A DNA stretch of 54,475 nt from NCBI GenBank assembly GCA_030654395.1, contig JAURXM010000034.1, positions 1-54,475 on the forward strand, written 5' to 3'. Below, one piece after another: positions 15,528 to 24,424 of the stretch; position 1 is the stretch's first letter; each line of letters opens with the position of its first letter. Both the position numbers and the translations under genes were made by a program. Under the pieces are notes generated by a model. That model worked only from the letters and a program-made list of their open reading frames with translations, did not search any database and was not told the DNA's origin. This DNA is from Aquabacterium sp. (GTDB lineage: Bacteria > Pseudomonadota > Gammaproteobacteria > Burkholderiales > Burkholderiaceae_C).

Positions 15528-17915
15528 ATGAACCAAGCTCAAGCTTTGCCCCCACTCGACGCCATTGAGGTGCTGACGACAGCGCAGGTCGCCGGCTTGG
15601 ATGACCCTGAGCTCTTGGCGCACTGCATTGTGGAGGCGCCGATGGGCAGCAGCCTGCGGCGTATTGGCTTGGGCTTGTCTGGTATGTACTGCGCGGCATG
15701 CGCCATCGCGATTGAAGACGCCTTGCTGAAAGTGCCTGGCGTACATGAGGTGCAGGTGCAGGCCGCCTCCCAGCGCGCTCGTATTTTGCTGGACCCTCAA
15801 CGCGCCAAGCTGTCTCAACTGGTCGCCGCGATTCAGCGCGCAGGTTATCGGGCATGGCCAGACTCTGTTGCCCGTGCCGGCAATGAGCGCCTGCGTGAGC
15901 GCCGCAAACTGCTGTGGCGCTTGTCAGTGGCCGCATTTTGCATGATGCAAATCATGATGATCACGACCATGCAGTACGTGGCCGGGCCGCAAGAAATCCC
16001 GCCAGACTTGTGGAACCTGATGAACTGGGCCAGTTGGGTATTGAGCCTGCCTGTGATGTGTTTCTCGTGCGGGCCGTTTTTCGCTGGCGCGTGGCGTGCA
16101 GCCAAACAGGGGCGCATCGCGATGGATACCCCTGTCGCTGTGGGTATTGCCGCCATGTTTGTTGTGAGCACAGGCGCCAGCTTTGGTGGGCAGGCCAGCT
16201 TTGGCAGAGATGTCTATTTCGACTCATTGACGATGTTCGTCACGTTCTTGCTGGCGGGTCGTTGGTTGGAGAGTCGCGCCCGGGAAAGGGTCACCCAGTC
16301 GCTCGAATCTTTGTGCGTGCGTCTGCCTGAAGCGGTTGACCGCGCCTGTGGACTTGACCTTGCTCGTTGTGACACAGAATCCGTGCCGCTGTCCATGCTG
16401 AGGCACGGCGACCGCGTTCGTGTCCTAGCAGGGCAGGCTTTTCCTGCTGACGGGCAAGTGCTGCTGGGTCAGACCGAAGTGGACGAAGCCATGCTGACTG
16501 GCGAGTCCCGATCGCTTGCGCGTGGCCCGGGGCAGATGGTCGTGGCGGGCAGCTTGAACTTACTTGCTCCGGTATGGATGAGCATTGAAAGGCTGGGGCC
16601 TGATACCCGGTATCAGCAAATCGTGTCTCTTGTCCAGCAAGCGATGACCGAAAAGCCCGGCTGGATGAAACAAGCGGATCGTTTTGCTGGGCCGTTTTTG
16701 TGGGGCGTGCTCCTGCTGGCTGGCTTGGGCGCCGTGGTCTGGCAATGGATTGATCCTGCCCGGTCGCTATGGGTGGCCGTGTCCGTGCTGGTGGTGACCT
16801 GCCCGTGTGCCTTGTCACTGGCTGCGCCATCGGCGTTATTGGCCGCAGCCGGTGCGATGGCTAAGCAGGGCATCCTTGTGCGTCGAATAGACGCCATTGA
16901 AGCTTTGGCGCAGGTCGATCAGTTTTATTTTGACAAAACAGGCACGCTCACTGAAGGTGTATTGAGGCTGGTGGGGCTGGTGACCCGTCAGGGCCACGTG
17001 GATGCGTCAGATGGGTTGCCAGCCGATTTGGCCGTGTATTGGCAGGCAGCGGCCGCATTGGCGGCGCAGTCACAGCACCCGTTATCGAAGTCGCTTGTGC
17101 AAGCCGCGCAGGCCACGCACGCTGGACAAACAGCTGGTGCTTGGCCTGTGGTGGCTTTGATCGATGTGCGCGAATACGCTGGGCAAGGCGTTCAAGGGCA
17201 AGATTCGCAAGGTGTGTCATGGCGCTTGGGCTCCAAAGTCTGGGCGCTTGAAGGTCTGGAACTGTCTGACAAAGATTTCATCAATATGGCGGGAGACGAC
17301 GCTCGGGTGTGGCTGGCCGCCAGATCCCCCGTTGGTCAAGTTGACTTGGACTCGGTTGCGGGCTTCATTTTTGACGAGGCATTCCGTGAGGAGGCACGTC
17401 CTGCTGTCGAGCGCTTGGCCCAGCTGGGTTGCCAATCTGCTTTGCTGTCCGGTGATCACGCCAGTCGCGTTGATCTGGCTGCTTGCTATTTAGGGTCTGG
17501 TATGTCGGTTGCTAAAGCACAAGCCACACCCGAAGACAAGCTGCAGGTGATGGCCCAAGCCCAGGCGCAGGGCCATCGCGTGGCTGTGGTGGGTGATGGC
17601 ATCAACGATGCGCCCGTTTTGGCCAAAGCCGATGTATCCATTGCCTTGGATCAAGGTGCTGCACTGGCTCAGTCTCAGGCTGATCTGATTGTGCTGGGCG
17701 GGCGATTGTTGGGCGTGCCATTGGCTGTTGAGACGGCCCGGCGAGCCATGCGCATCGTCAAGCAAAACTTGGCGTGGGCTGCGCTTTACAACATCTGTTG
17801 CATACCCTTGGCCTTGGCAGGTTTGCTGCCACCTTGGTTGGCTGGATTGGGTATGGCGGCCAGCTCTTTAGGGGTCGTGCTGAATGCGCTTAGACTCGGC
17901 GCCGTTCGCAAGTGA
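15528..17915 (+). CDS. ccoI: Copper-translocating P1B-ATPase CcoI (FixI type)
   Basis: This 795-residue ATPase delivers copper for the CuB site of cbb3 oxidase; enzymes of this type pump slowly toward the periplasm. It has an N-terminal metal-binding domain with MYCAACAIA (C55, C58), the membrane copper site CPC at 425-427, phosphorylation motif DKTGT (Asp 469), and hinge GDGINDAP. The N-terminal 45 residues before the metal domain are typical of the FixI branch. It is the first gene of the cbb3 operon and is separated from ccoS by only 15 bases. No perfect FNR site (TTGAT-N4-ATCAA) was found in the 72 bases upstream. Confidence 0.95.
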   Translation: MNQAQALPPLDAIEVLTTAQVAGLDDPELLAHCIVEAPMGSSLRRIGLGLSGMYCAACAIAIEDALLKVPGVHEVQVQAASQRARILLDPQRAKLSQLVAAIQRAGYRAWPDSVARAGNERLRERRKLLWRLSVAAFCMMQIMMITTMQYVAGPQEIPPDLWNLMNWASWVLSLPVMCFSCGPFFAGAWRAAKQGRIAMDTPVAVGIAAMFVVSTGASFGGQASFGRDVYFDSLTMFVTFLLAGRWLESRARERVTQSLESLCVRLPEAVDRACGLDLARCDTESVPLSMLRHGDRVRVLAGQAFPADGQVLLGQTEVDEAMLTGESRSLARGPGQMVVAGSLNLLAPVWMSIERLGPDTRYQQIVSLVQQAMTEKPGWMKQADRFAGPFLWGVLLLAGLGAVVWQWIDPARSLWVAVSVLVVTCPCALSLAAPSALLAAAGAMAKQGILVRRIDAIEALAQVDQFYFDKTGTLTEGVLRLVGLVTRQGHVDASDGLPADLAVYWQAAAALAAQSQHPLSKSLVQAAQATHAGQTAGAWPVVALIDVREYAGQGVQGQDSQGVSWRLGSKVWALEGLELSDKDFINMAGDDARVWLAARSPVGQVDLDSVAGFIFDEAFREEARPAVERLAQLGCQSALLSGDHASRVDLAACYLGSGMSVAKAQATPEDKLQVMAQAQAQGHRVAVVGDGINDAPVLAKADVSIALDQGAALAQSQADLIVLGGRLLGVPLAVETARRAMRIVKQNLAWAALYNICCIPLALAGLLPPWLAGLGMAASSLGVVLNALRLGAVRK

Positions 17916-17930
17916 GGCGGTTGCCACATT

Positions 17931-18107
17931 ATGGAAATACTCTACGTGTTGATTCCTGTTTCGGTCGTGCTGGTGCTCGCTATTTTGGCTGTACTCGGGT
18001 GGGCTGTTAACAGCGGGCAGTTTGAGGATATTGAGCAAGAGGGTTTGCGTATTTTGCAGTCAGATGCTGCAAAAGACGACAACAACGTTGACCCTCATCA
18101 AGTCTAA
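17931..18107 (+). CDS. ccoS: cbb3 oxidase assembly protein CcoS
   Basis: This is a 58-residue single-span inner-membrane protein, MEILYVLIPVSVVL at the start, with a hydrophobic segment to about residue 24, then WAVNSGQFEDIEQEG. The sequence WAxxSGQFxDxExxG is the CcoS/FixS hallmark. CcoS is needed for cofactor insertion into cbb3 oxidase. It sits between ccoI and ccoN as in most genomes. Confidence 0.95.
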   Translation: MEILYVLIPVSVVLVLAILAVLGWAVNSGQFEDIEQEGLRILQSDAAKDDNNVDPHQV

Positions 18108-18155
18108 GCGCTGGTTTGCCCTGATAATTCGGGTTGTATCAAAGGAGAAAAACAG

Positions 18156-19583
18156 ATGGCATCACATCAGCCTGCCACCTACAACGACACCGTTGTAAGG
18201 CAGTTCGCTATCGCTGCGGTTGTGTGGGGCGTTGTCGGTATGACCGTCGGCGTCTTCATCGCGTCCCAATTGGCGTGGCCTGAACTCAATTTCGGCATCC
18301 CATGGCTAAGTTATGGTCGCTTGCGACCATTGCACACCAATGCGGTGATTTTTGCGTTCGGCGGCTGTGCTCTGTTCGCGACCTCGTACCACGTGGTACA
18401 GCGTACCTGTCAGACTAGGTTGTTTGCGGGGCCTGTGGCCGCGTTCACATTTTGGGGCTGGCAGTTGGTGATTTTGCTGACAGCGATCACTTTGCCCATG
18501 GGTTTCACCACCGGCAAAGAATACGCTGAGATGGAATGGCCTATCGACATTCTGATCACGGTGGTGTGGCTCGCCTACGCTTTGGTCTTCTTCGGTACGG
18601 TCGGCACCCGCAAGATTCGCCATATCTATGTGGCCAATTGGTTTTTCGGTGCGTTCATCATTGCCGTGGCCTTGTTGCACGTTGTCAATAGTGCTGAAAT
18701 TCCCGTCACGCTGACGAAGAGCTATTCCGTCTACGCCGGTGTGCAAGATGCGATGGTCCAATGGTGGTATGGCCACAATGCGGTGGGCTTTTTCTTGACC
18801 GCAGGCTTCTTGGGCATGATGTATTACTACATCCCCAAACAAGCGGGCATGCCCGTGTACTCATACCGTTTGTCCATCGTCCACTTCTGGGCCTTGATCT
18901 TTACTTATATGTGGGCGGGCCCTCACCACCTGCATTACACCGCCTTGCCTGATTGGACTCAAACCGTTGGCATGGTGTTCTCGCTGATCCTGCTGGCACC
19001 GTCGTGGGGCGGCATGATCAACGGCATCATGACTTTGTCTGGTGCTTGGTACAAGCTGCGTGATGACGCTATTCTGAAGTTCCTGATTGTTGCGCTGTCG
19101 TTCTACGGCATGTCGACATTTGAGGGCCCGATGATGGCTATCAAGACGGTCAATGCACTGTCGCACTACACGGACTGGACAGTGGGTCACGTGCACTCCG
19201 GCGCCTTGGGTTGGGTTGGCATGATTTCGATCGGGTCCCTGTATTACCTGATTCCACGCATGTTCGGCCGTACAACCATGTACAGCGTGCCAGCCATTTC
19301 CCTGCACTTCTGGGCTGCCACCATTGGTATCGTGCTCTATATCGCTGCGATGTGGATTGCCGGTGTCATGCAAGGCCTGATGTGGCGTGCGGTTAACCCA
19401 GATGGCACTTTGGTTTATACCTTTGTTGAATCCGTTAAGGCCACCTATCCGTTTTACGTGATCCGTGTTGCTGGTGGTTTGCTTTATTTGGGCGGCATGA
19501 TTTTGATGCTCTGGAACACCGTTATGACGGTGATGGTCGGTCGTGCCGTGGATGGCACGATCACGCAGCCAGCTCACGCCTAA
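18156..19583 (+). CDS. ccoN: cbb3-type cytochrome c oxidase subunit I CcoN
   Basis: This is the catalytic subunit (475 residues, 12 membrane segments) that reduces O2 at a heme b3-CuB site. Histidine-bearing segments typical of the family are seen: [13 protein letters not shown] (low-spin heme ligand), [22 protein letters not shown] (CuB ligand region), [16 protein letters not shown] (CuB pair HH), and [17 protein letters not shown] (heme ligands). Start ATG 18156 follows AAAGGAG by 7 bases. It is the first structural gene of the ccoNOQP group. Confidence 0.97.
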   Translation: MASHQPATYNDTVVRQFAIAAVVWGVVGMTVGVFIASQLAWPELNFGIPWLSYGRLRPLHTNAVIFAFGGCALFATSYHVVQRTCQTRLFAGPVAAFTFWGWQLVILLTAITLPMGFTTGKEYAEMEWPIDILITVVWLAYALVFFGTVGTRKIRHIYVANWFFGAFIIAVALLHVVNSAEIPVTLTKSYSVYAGVQDAMVQWWYGHNAVGFFLTAGFLGMMYYYIPKQAGMPVYSYRLSIVHFWALIFTYMWAGPHHLHYTALPDWTQTVGMVFSLILLAPSWGGMINGIMTLSGAWYKLRDDAILKFLIVALSFYGMSTFEGPMMAIKTVNALSHYTDWTVGHVHSGALGWVGMISIGSLYYLIPRMFGRTTMYSVPAISLHFWAATIGIVLYIAAMWIAGVMQGLMWRAVNPDGTLVYTFVESVKATYPFYVIRVAGGLLYLGGMILMLWNTVMTVMVGRAVDGTITQPAHA

Positions 19584-19596
19584 GAAGGGGAACAAC

Positions 19597-20226
19597 ATGG
19601 CTGACAAAAAGCACAAAGTCGAGTTTTTCTCGCATGAAAAAATTGAAACCAGCAACACGTTGATGATCGTTTTGGTCCTGATTGTTTTGCTGTTCGGCGC
19701 CTTGGTTGAAATCGTGCCGCTGTTTTTCCAGCACAGCACGACGCAACCAGTCGCGGGCCTCAAGCCCTACACAGCCTTGCAATTGGCCGGTCGTGACGTG
19801 TATCTGCGTGAAGGCTGCTACAACTGCCACTCGCAAATGATCCGTCCCTTCCGCTCAGAGACGCTGCGCTATGGGCACTACTCCATGGCGGGTGAGTTCG
19901 TGTATGACCATCCGTTTCAGTGGGGCTCTAAGCGCACTGGCCCTGACCTGCACCGCGTAGGCGGCAAGTACTCAGACGAATGGCACCGTGCACATTTGCT
20001 CAATCCACGTGATGTGGTGCCAGAGTCCAATATGCCTGCTTACACGTGGTTGGAAACAAGCACTGTTGACGCTGCTGGCATGGCGCCACGCATGAAGGCT
20101 TTGCGCATCGTTGGTGTGCCATACAGCGACGCAGAAATTGCGGCTGCTGCTGAGGCAGTCAAAGGCAAGACCGAGCTTGACGCTGTGATTGCCTATCTGC
20201 AGGTGCTTGGCACCGCAGTTAAATAA
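19597..20226 (+). CDS. ccoO: cbb3 oxidase mono-heme subunit II CcoO
   Basis: This is a 209-residue membrane-anchored c-type cytochrome. One N-terminal membrane segment (about residues 21-42) is followed by the heme site CYNCH (C74, C77, H78) within [15 protein letters not shown], and a later Met (NMPAYTW) as likely axial ligand. ATG 19597 was chosen because AAGGGG precedes it by 6 bases and [17 protein letters not shown] is the usual start. It lies 13 bases after ccoN. Confidence 0.97.
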   Translation: MADKKHKVEFFSHEKIETSNTLMIVLVLIVLLFGALVEIVPLFFQHSTTQPVAGLKPYTALQLAGRDVYLREGCYNCHSQMIRPFRSETLRYGHYSMAGEFVYDHPFQWGSKRTGPDLHRVGGKYSDEWHRAHLLNPRDVVPESNMPAYTWLETSTVDAAGMAPRMKALRIVGVPYSDAEIAAAAEAVKGKTELDAVIAYLQVLGTAVK

Positions 20227-20238
20227 GGAGCGACGCAA

Positions 20239-20376
20239 ATGGATGTGATTACCTCGCGGGTTATTTTCACAGTCACATGTCTGTGCGTTTTTGTGGGCAT
20301 TGCTGCTTGGGCGTACTCCCGCGGCAACAAGGCCCATTTTGAAGAGGCAGGTCGTCTGCCTCTCAACGAAGATTGA
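20239..20376 (+). CDS. ccoQ: cbb3 oxidase small subunit CcoQ
   Basis: This is a 45-residue single-span protein starting MDVITSRVIFTVTC, with a hydrophobic segment to WAYSRGNKAHFEEAGRLPL. The end FEEAGRLPLNED is the common CcoQ C-terminus. CcoQ stabilises the oxidase complex. It has a ribosome site AAGGAG 9 bases upstream and lies between ccoO and ccoP. Confidence 0.94.
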   Translation: MDVITSRVIFTVTCLCVFVGIAAWAYSRGNKAHFEEAGRLPLNED

Positions 20377-20390
20377 TTGGGGGCTCAGTT

Positions 20391-21326
20391 ATGAGCGACT
20401 TCATTAGCAGTGGTTGGTCGTGGTACGTCATCGCGATTGTGGTTTTTGGCTTGGCGTATTGCGTCATCGTCCTTGTGGGCGCGGCGCGCCATAAGGTTGT
20501 TTATGACGACCAAGGCGGCATCGATAAAACAACGGGTCATGTTTGGGATGGGGACTTGCGTGAGTTGAATAATCCACTGCCGCGGTGGTGGTTGTATTTG
20601 TTCATCATCACCTTGCTTTTTTCTGCCGTTTACTTGGCTCTGTACCCAGGGCTGGGTGACTATAAGGGCACGCTCAACTGGTCATCAACTGGCCAGCTTG
20701 AGGCTGAAATGGCCAAGGCCAAGGTTGAGCAGGACAAGATTTTTGCCAAATTCAAAACCGTTTCGGTTGAGGACTTGGCCAAGGATCCTCAGGCGCATGC
20801 CATCGGTGAGCGCTTGTTCCTGAACAACTGCGCGGCTTGTCACGGTTCGGATGCCAAGGGTGCCAAAGGTTTCCCTAATTTGACCGACAACGATTGGTTG
20901 TATGGCGGTTCGCCTGAAAAGATCATCGAAACTGTGACCCATGGCCGGCAGGGTCAGATGCCAGTCATGGCAGCAGCGGTCGGCAACCCTGAGGCTGTCC
21001 GTCAGGTGGCTAACTATGTCTTGAGTCTGTCTGGCAGTGGTCACAAGTCCATTTTGGCTGAGTTGGGTAAAGACAAGTTCAAGCAGGCTTGCGGCGCCTG
21101 TCACGGTGCAGATGGCAAGGGCAATCAAGCCATTGGTGCGCCTAATTTGACCGATAAAATCTGGCTGCATGGCTGGGGTGAAGAGGCTATTGTGAGCATG
21201 GTCAATAAAGGCAAGCTCAACGTCATGCCTGCGCAAGAATCGCGCTTATCAGCAGATCAAATCAAGATTGTGGCCTCTTACGTATGGGGCATCTCACACG
21301 CAGCACAACTGGCGCAAGCCAAATAA
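20391..21326 (+). CDS. ccoP: cbb3 oxidase di-heme subunit III CcoP
   Basis: This is a 311-residue di-heme cytochrome c that feeds electrons to CcoNO. It has two N-terminal membrane segments (about 10-32 and 64-84) separated by the GHVWDGDLRELNNPLPRWW signature, shown here in part as DGDLRELNNPLP. Heme sites are CAACH (147-151) and CGACH (234-238), with Met ligands in QGQMPVM and LNVMPAQ. ATG 20391 is used; the open frame extends 6 codons further but lacks a ribosome site. Confidence 0.97.
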   Translation: MSDFISSGWSWYVIAIVVFGLAYCVIVLVGAARHKVVYDDQGGIDKTTGHVWDGDLRELNNPLPRWWLYLFIITLLFSAVYLALYPGLGDYKGTLNWSSTGQLEAEMAKAKVEQDKIFAKFKTVSVEDLAKDPQAHAIGERLFLNNCAACHGSDAKGAKGFPNLTDNDWLYGGSPEKIIETVTHGRQGQMPVMAAAVGNPEAVRQVANYVLSLSGSGHKSILAELGKDKFKQACGACHGADGKGNQAIGAPNLTDKIWLHGWGEEAIVSMVNKGKLNVMPAQESRLSADQIKIVASYVWGISHAAQLAQAK

Positions 21327-21416
21327 GGCGGATCGGCCATCAGCTCAACGCCCAAGACCACGCCTAAGCCTAGCAGCCAGCGCGTTATACCCATTCATGC
21401 TGTTAAGCGTGAGGAG

Positions 21417-22808
21417 ATGGTCTCGCTTTATAAAAAGAGCGAGAAGATCTACGCACGCGAGGTCAAGGGCTGGTTTACCAAGTGGCGCTGGATGCTGGTG
21501 TGGCTGACGCAGCTCGTGTTTTATGGCACGCCGTGGTTGAGTTGGCATGACCGCCAAGCGGTTCTCTTTGACTTGGGGAGCCGCCGTTTCTACATATTCA
21601 ACTTGGTCTTGTATCCGCAAGATTTTATCTACCTCACCGCCTTGTTGGTGATCTGTGCGTATGCCCTGTTCCTGTTCACTGCGGTAGCGGGGCGTGTGTG
21701 GTGTGGCTATGCATGCCCGCAGTCGGTGTATACCGAGATGTTCATGTGGATTGAGCGTCAGATCGAAGGTGATCGCGCCAAGCGCATGAAGTTGGACAAG
21801 TCGCCTTGGTCTGTCGGTAAATTCAGCCGCAAGGTCGCCAAGCACTCAGCTTGGATTGCACTGGCCTTGTGGACGGGCTATAGCTTTGTCGGGTACTTCA
21901 CACCCATCCGCGTACTGGGCGCAGAAGTGCTGACCTTGGGTATGGGCCCTTGGGAGTTGTTCTGGGTGCTCTTCTACGGGTTTGCGACCTATGGCAATGC
22001 AGGGTTCATGCGCGAGCAGGTCTGCAAATACATGTGCCCCTATGCGCGGTTTCAGAGTGTCATGTTTGACCGCGACACCTTGATCATCAGTTATGACGAG
22101 AAACGCGGTGAACCCCGTGGATCCCGCTCACGCAAAGCCGATGCACAAGCGTTGGGGCAGGGTGATTGCATCGATTGCACGCTGTGTGTTCAGGTGTGCC
22201 CAACAGGTATCGACATCCGAAAGGGCTTGCAATACGAATGTATCGGTTGTGCAGCGTGTATTGATGTTTGCGATACGGTGATGGACAAAATGGGTACGCC
22301 GAGAGGCCTGATCCGTTATGCGACGCAAAATTCGATGGACAAGGGCTGGGGGCGTGCCGAGATGTTGGCGCGCATCACAAGGCCGCGCGTTTTGATTTAT
22401 ACGGGCATTTTGTCTGTGCTCGTTGTGGCGTTTGTGTCCAGTTTGTATTCGCGGCCACCACTGCGCGTTGATGTGGTCCGCGATCGCGGCGCTTTGGCTC
22501 GGGTGGTCGACGAAGGTTTTGTCGAAAATGTCTACCGTGTTCAGTTGATGAATGCCAGCGAGTCTGTGCAGCGGTATCGCGTCGGTGTCGAACAACTCAC
22601 CCAGGCCAGTGTCAGCGGCGGGGACGATGTCACGCTCGGCCCTGCAGAGTCGCGGTGGATAGCAGTGTCCGTGCGGATATCGCCAGAGGTCGCCGCCCGT
22701 ATGGGCAGTGGTGCTGTTGCCATGACCATTTTGGTAGAGCAGCTTCGCCAAGGGGATCAGCCTCAGATCGATATCCGCGAGAAGTCAACATTCATGGTGC
22801 CTCGTTAA
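21417..22808 (+). CDS. ccoG: Ferredoxin-like cbb3 assembly protein CcoG (start uncertain)
   Basis: CcoG (RdxA/FixG) is a polyferredoxin of the inner membrane that reduces Cu2+ for cbb3 assembly. About 5 membrane segments, the CGYACPQSVY motif, and a double [4Fe-4S] domain (CIDCTLCVQVCPTGIDIR, then CIGCAACIDVCD) are followed by a C-terminal Ig-like domain. The only standard start codon is ATG 21417, with GAGGAG abutting it and no spacer. However, typical CcoG residues are encoded upstream in frame (about 21339-21416: ...SSQRVIPIHAVKREE). There the likely original start position reads ATC at 21339, 9 bases after a GGCGGA. Translation may start at this unusual codon. Confidence 0.93.
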   Translation: MVSLYKKSEKIYAREVKGWFTKWRWMLVWLTQLVFYGTPWLSWHDRQAVLFDLGSRRFYIFNLVLYPQDFIYLTALLVICAYALFLFTAVAGRVWCGYACPQSVYTEMFMWIERQIEGDRAKRMKLDKSPWSVGKFSRKVAKHSAWIALALWTGYSFVGYFTPIRVLGAEVLTLGMGPWELFWVLFYGFATYGNAGFMREQVCKYMCPYARFQSVMFDRDTLIISYDEKRGEPRGSRSRKADAQALGQGDCIDCTLCVQVCPTGIDIRKGLQYECIGCAACIDVCDTVMDKMGTPRGLIRYATQNSMDKGWGRAEMLARITRPRVLIYTGILSVLVVAFVSSLYSRPPLRVDVVRDRGALARVVDEGFVENVYRVQLMNASESVQRYRVGVEQLTQASVSGGDDVTLGPAESRWIAVSVRISPEVAARMGSGAVAMTILVEQLRQGDQPQIDIREKSTFMVPR

Positions 22809-22826
22809 GGCGTCAGTAGGAGCGAT

Positions 22827-23069
22827 ATGTCTCAACAATCAGCATCAGATCAAGTCAGACCGTGGTGGCGGTATCCGATCGTTTGGATGGTGATCGGGGG
22901 GCCAGCCATTGTGGTTGTTGCATCTTTCGTTACATTGGGCTTGGCGCTCAAACACGGGGATCCTGTGCTCGATACGTCGGGTGATTACGCCAAGGCACGC
23001 AACGAGGCGCCGGCCATGCAGGGGCGAAATCATGCCGCTGAGAGGCCGAATCAAACCTTATCTAGGTGA
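22827..23069 (+). CDS. ccoH: Short FixH/CcoH-like membrane protein
   Basis: This is an 80-residue single-span protein. The pattern PWWRYPIVWMVIGGPAIVVVASFVTLGLALKHGDPVL, given here in parts (PWWRYPIVWMVIGGPA and LALKHGDPVL), and the end PAMQGRNHAAE match the short FixH-type protein found after ccoG in Burkholderiales. CcoH binds assembling cbb3 oxidase. It is much shorter than classical FixH and lacks the periplasmic domain. AGGAGC precedes the start, and ccoG ends 18 bases upstream. Confidence 0.8.
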   Translation: MSQQSASDQVRPWWRYPIVWMVIGGPAIVVVASFVTLGLALKHGDPVLDTSGDYAKARNEAPAMQGRNHAAERPNQTLSR

Positions 23070-23173
23070 ATACCTGATCGTTTATTGTGTGTTTTGAGGG
23101 TTACTACCCGAGCTATTGTTCGTTGAGAGTAGGAATATGTGACAACTGTCCCGTTTCAACGAAGGAGGGCTAA

Positions 23174-23461
23174 ATGGCTCAACGCGCTTTGCATGCGGCC
23201 CAGATTCTCTGGCCAGCTTTTTTGGTTGCCGGTGTGCTGGAAATGGTTGTTTTCTCTGTGGTAGACCCCCTGAGTTTGCACATAGGGCAATGGCAGCCTG
23301 ATGCTCAAACCATTTATAGCTTGGCATTTTTGACGTTCTGGGCTTTGGTGACGATGGCATCGTTGCTTAGCCATTGGATGATGAAATCATCCGAGGCCTC
23401 CGTACCCATGCGCCGCTCACGGCGTCACGGGCGTCGCCCGCAAATGCATCATCACGCATGA
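23174..23461 (+). CDS. Small two-span membrane protein of the cbb3 region
   Basis: The function is unknown. This 95-residue protein has two hydrophobic segments (about 10-30 and 48-66) joined by DPLSLHIGQWQPDAQTIYS, and a basic, His-ended tail (RRSRRHGRRPQMHHHA). A strong ribosome site (AAGGAGG, 7 bases) supports the start. Comparable proteins are found between ccoG/H and fnr in related Comamonadaceae (recalled), so a role in oxidase assembly or heme/copper supply is possible. The His-rich tail could bind metal. Confidence 0.7.
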   Translation: MAQRALHAAQILWPAFLVAGVLEMVVFSVVDPLSLHIGQWQPDAQTIYSLAFLTFWALVTMASLLSHWMMKSSEASVPMRRSRRHGRRPQMHHHA

Positions 23462-23466
23462 ATAAA

Positions 23467-23495
23467 AAAACCCGCTTATCGGCGGGTTTTGCTTT
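23467..23495. terminator. Bidirectional terminator between the cbb3 region and fnr
   Basis: Perfect 9-bp arms AAAACCCGC and GCGGGTTTT flank a 6-base loop, with A-rich sequence before and T-rich sequence after, so it can end both the plus-strand operon and the convergent fnr transcript. Confidence 0.9.
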
Positions 23496-23511
23496 TTGGG
23501 GTGCCGCGGCT

Positions 23512-24339
23512 TCAGCAGCGCACGCTGTTGACCAGTGACCTTAGCCCAGCCTCATCGGTGATGCGGATGTCGCGTTGCTTGACCTCCATCAGGCCTTCCT
23601 CTTGAAACTTGGAAAAAGTACGGCTCACGGTCTCTAATTTGAGCCCCAAGTAACTGCCAATTTCTTCACGAGTCATCCTTAGTACCAAAGCCGATGCCGA
23701 GAAACCACGGGCATGCAAGCGTTGCGTCAGGTTCAGTAAAAAGGCAGCAAGCCGCTCTTCGGCACGCATGCTACCTAGCAGCAGCATCACCCCATGATCG
23801 CGAACAATCTCGCGGCTCATGATTTTGTGGAATTGGTGTTGTAGATCAGAGAACTCTCGCGACAGCTCTTCCAGCTGTGAGTAGGGGATGACGCACACCT
23901 GAGAGTCTTCTAGCGCAATGGCATCGCAAGCGTGCCGATCAGTGCTGATGCCATCTAGTCCCAGTAGCTCACCTGCCATTTGAAAGCCAGTGACCTGATC
24001 TCTGCCGTCTTCAGACGAGACGCGGGTTTTGAAAAAACCTGTGCGGACAGCATAGAGGGATTTGAACGCGTCCCCTGTATGAAACAGAGCATCACCACGT
24101 TTGACGGTTTTGCGCGTGGCGACCAAGCTGTCCAATTGAGTCAGCTGGGGTTGAGATAGGCCTACTGGCAAGCACAATTCACGCAGGTTGCAGCTAGAGC
24201 ATGCGACCTTGAATGTGTCGTATTTCATGGGGTTGCTGGACCCGCCGCAAGGGTCTCCATGGTGCGTTTGTGCGTTGTCTAATGGCTTGGCTGCAATGTC
24301 AATAATGGGAAAAGTTGTGTTCAACATGAGGCGCCTCAA
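23512..24339 (-). CDS. fnr: FNR-type oxygen-responsive transcription regulator
   Basis: This is a 275-residue Crp/Fnr protein with a [4Fe-4S] oxygen sensor. Cysteines C47, C50, C56 (VACSSCNLRELC) and C149 (SQVCVIPY) have exactly the spacing of E. coli FNR C20, C23, C29 and C122. The cAMP-like beta-roll, dimer helix, and helix-turn-helix (MTREEIGSYLGLKLETVSRTF, in parts MTREEIGSYLG and ETVSRTF) follow. Residues E and SR of the recognition helix match FNR DNA specificity (TTGAT half sites). The start could be ATG 24339 or internal ATGs, since family members have about 10-20 residues before the first Cys. It should control the flanking cco and hemN genes. Confidence 0.95.
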   Translation of the reverse strand: MRRLMLNTTFPIIDIAAKPLDNAQTHHGDPCGGSSNPMKYDTFKVACSSCNLRELCLPVGLSQPQLTQLDSLVATRKTVKRGDALFHTGDAFKSLYAVRTGFFKTRVSSEDGRDQVTGFQMAGELLGLDGISTDRHACDAIALEDSQVCVIPYSQLEELSREFSDLQHQFHKIMSREIVRDHGVMLLLGSMRAEERLAAFLLNLTQRLHARGFSASALVLRMTREEIGSYLGLKLETVSRTFSKFQEEGLMEVKQRDIRITDEAGLRSLVNSVRC

Positions 24340-24365
24340 AGATGTGGTGATTGTTGCCCGTTCCC

Positions 24366-24389
24366 TGATCTAGACCTTGCGGTAGATCA
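24366..24389. promoter_or_regulatory. Inverted repeat TGATCTA-N10-TAGATCA between fnr and hemN
   Basis: Perfect 7-bp arms flank a 10-base spacer in the 85-base divergent intergenic region. The outer bases include FNR-like half-site text (TTGAT on the minus strand), but the spacing differs from the standard N4. It may be an autoregulatory or other operator. The dyad is seen; the function is inferred. Confidence 0.45.
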
Positions 24390-24424
24390 AGTCAGTTGTG
24401 TGTGGGTTTGGCACAGTGAGTCAC

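Noticed and set aside
18108..18155. FNR box upstream of ccoN
   Set aside because: The text CTGATAATTCGGG...TATCAA has half-site pieces but not TTGAT-N4-ATCAA spacing.
18861..19763. 300-codon minus-strand frame across ccoN/ccoO
   Set aside because: Spans two well-identified genes of the other strand; no domain or ribosome site.
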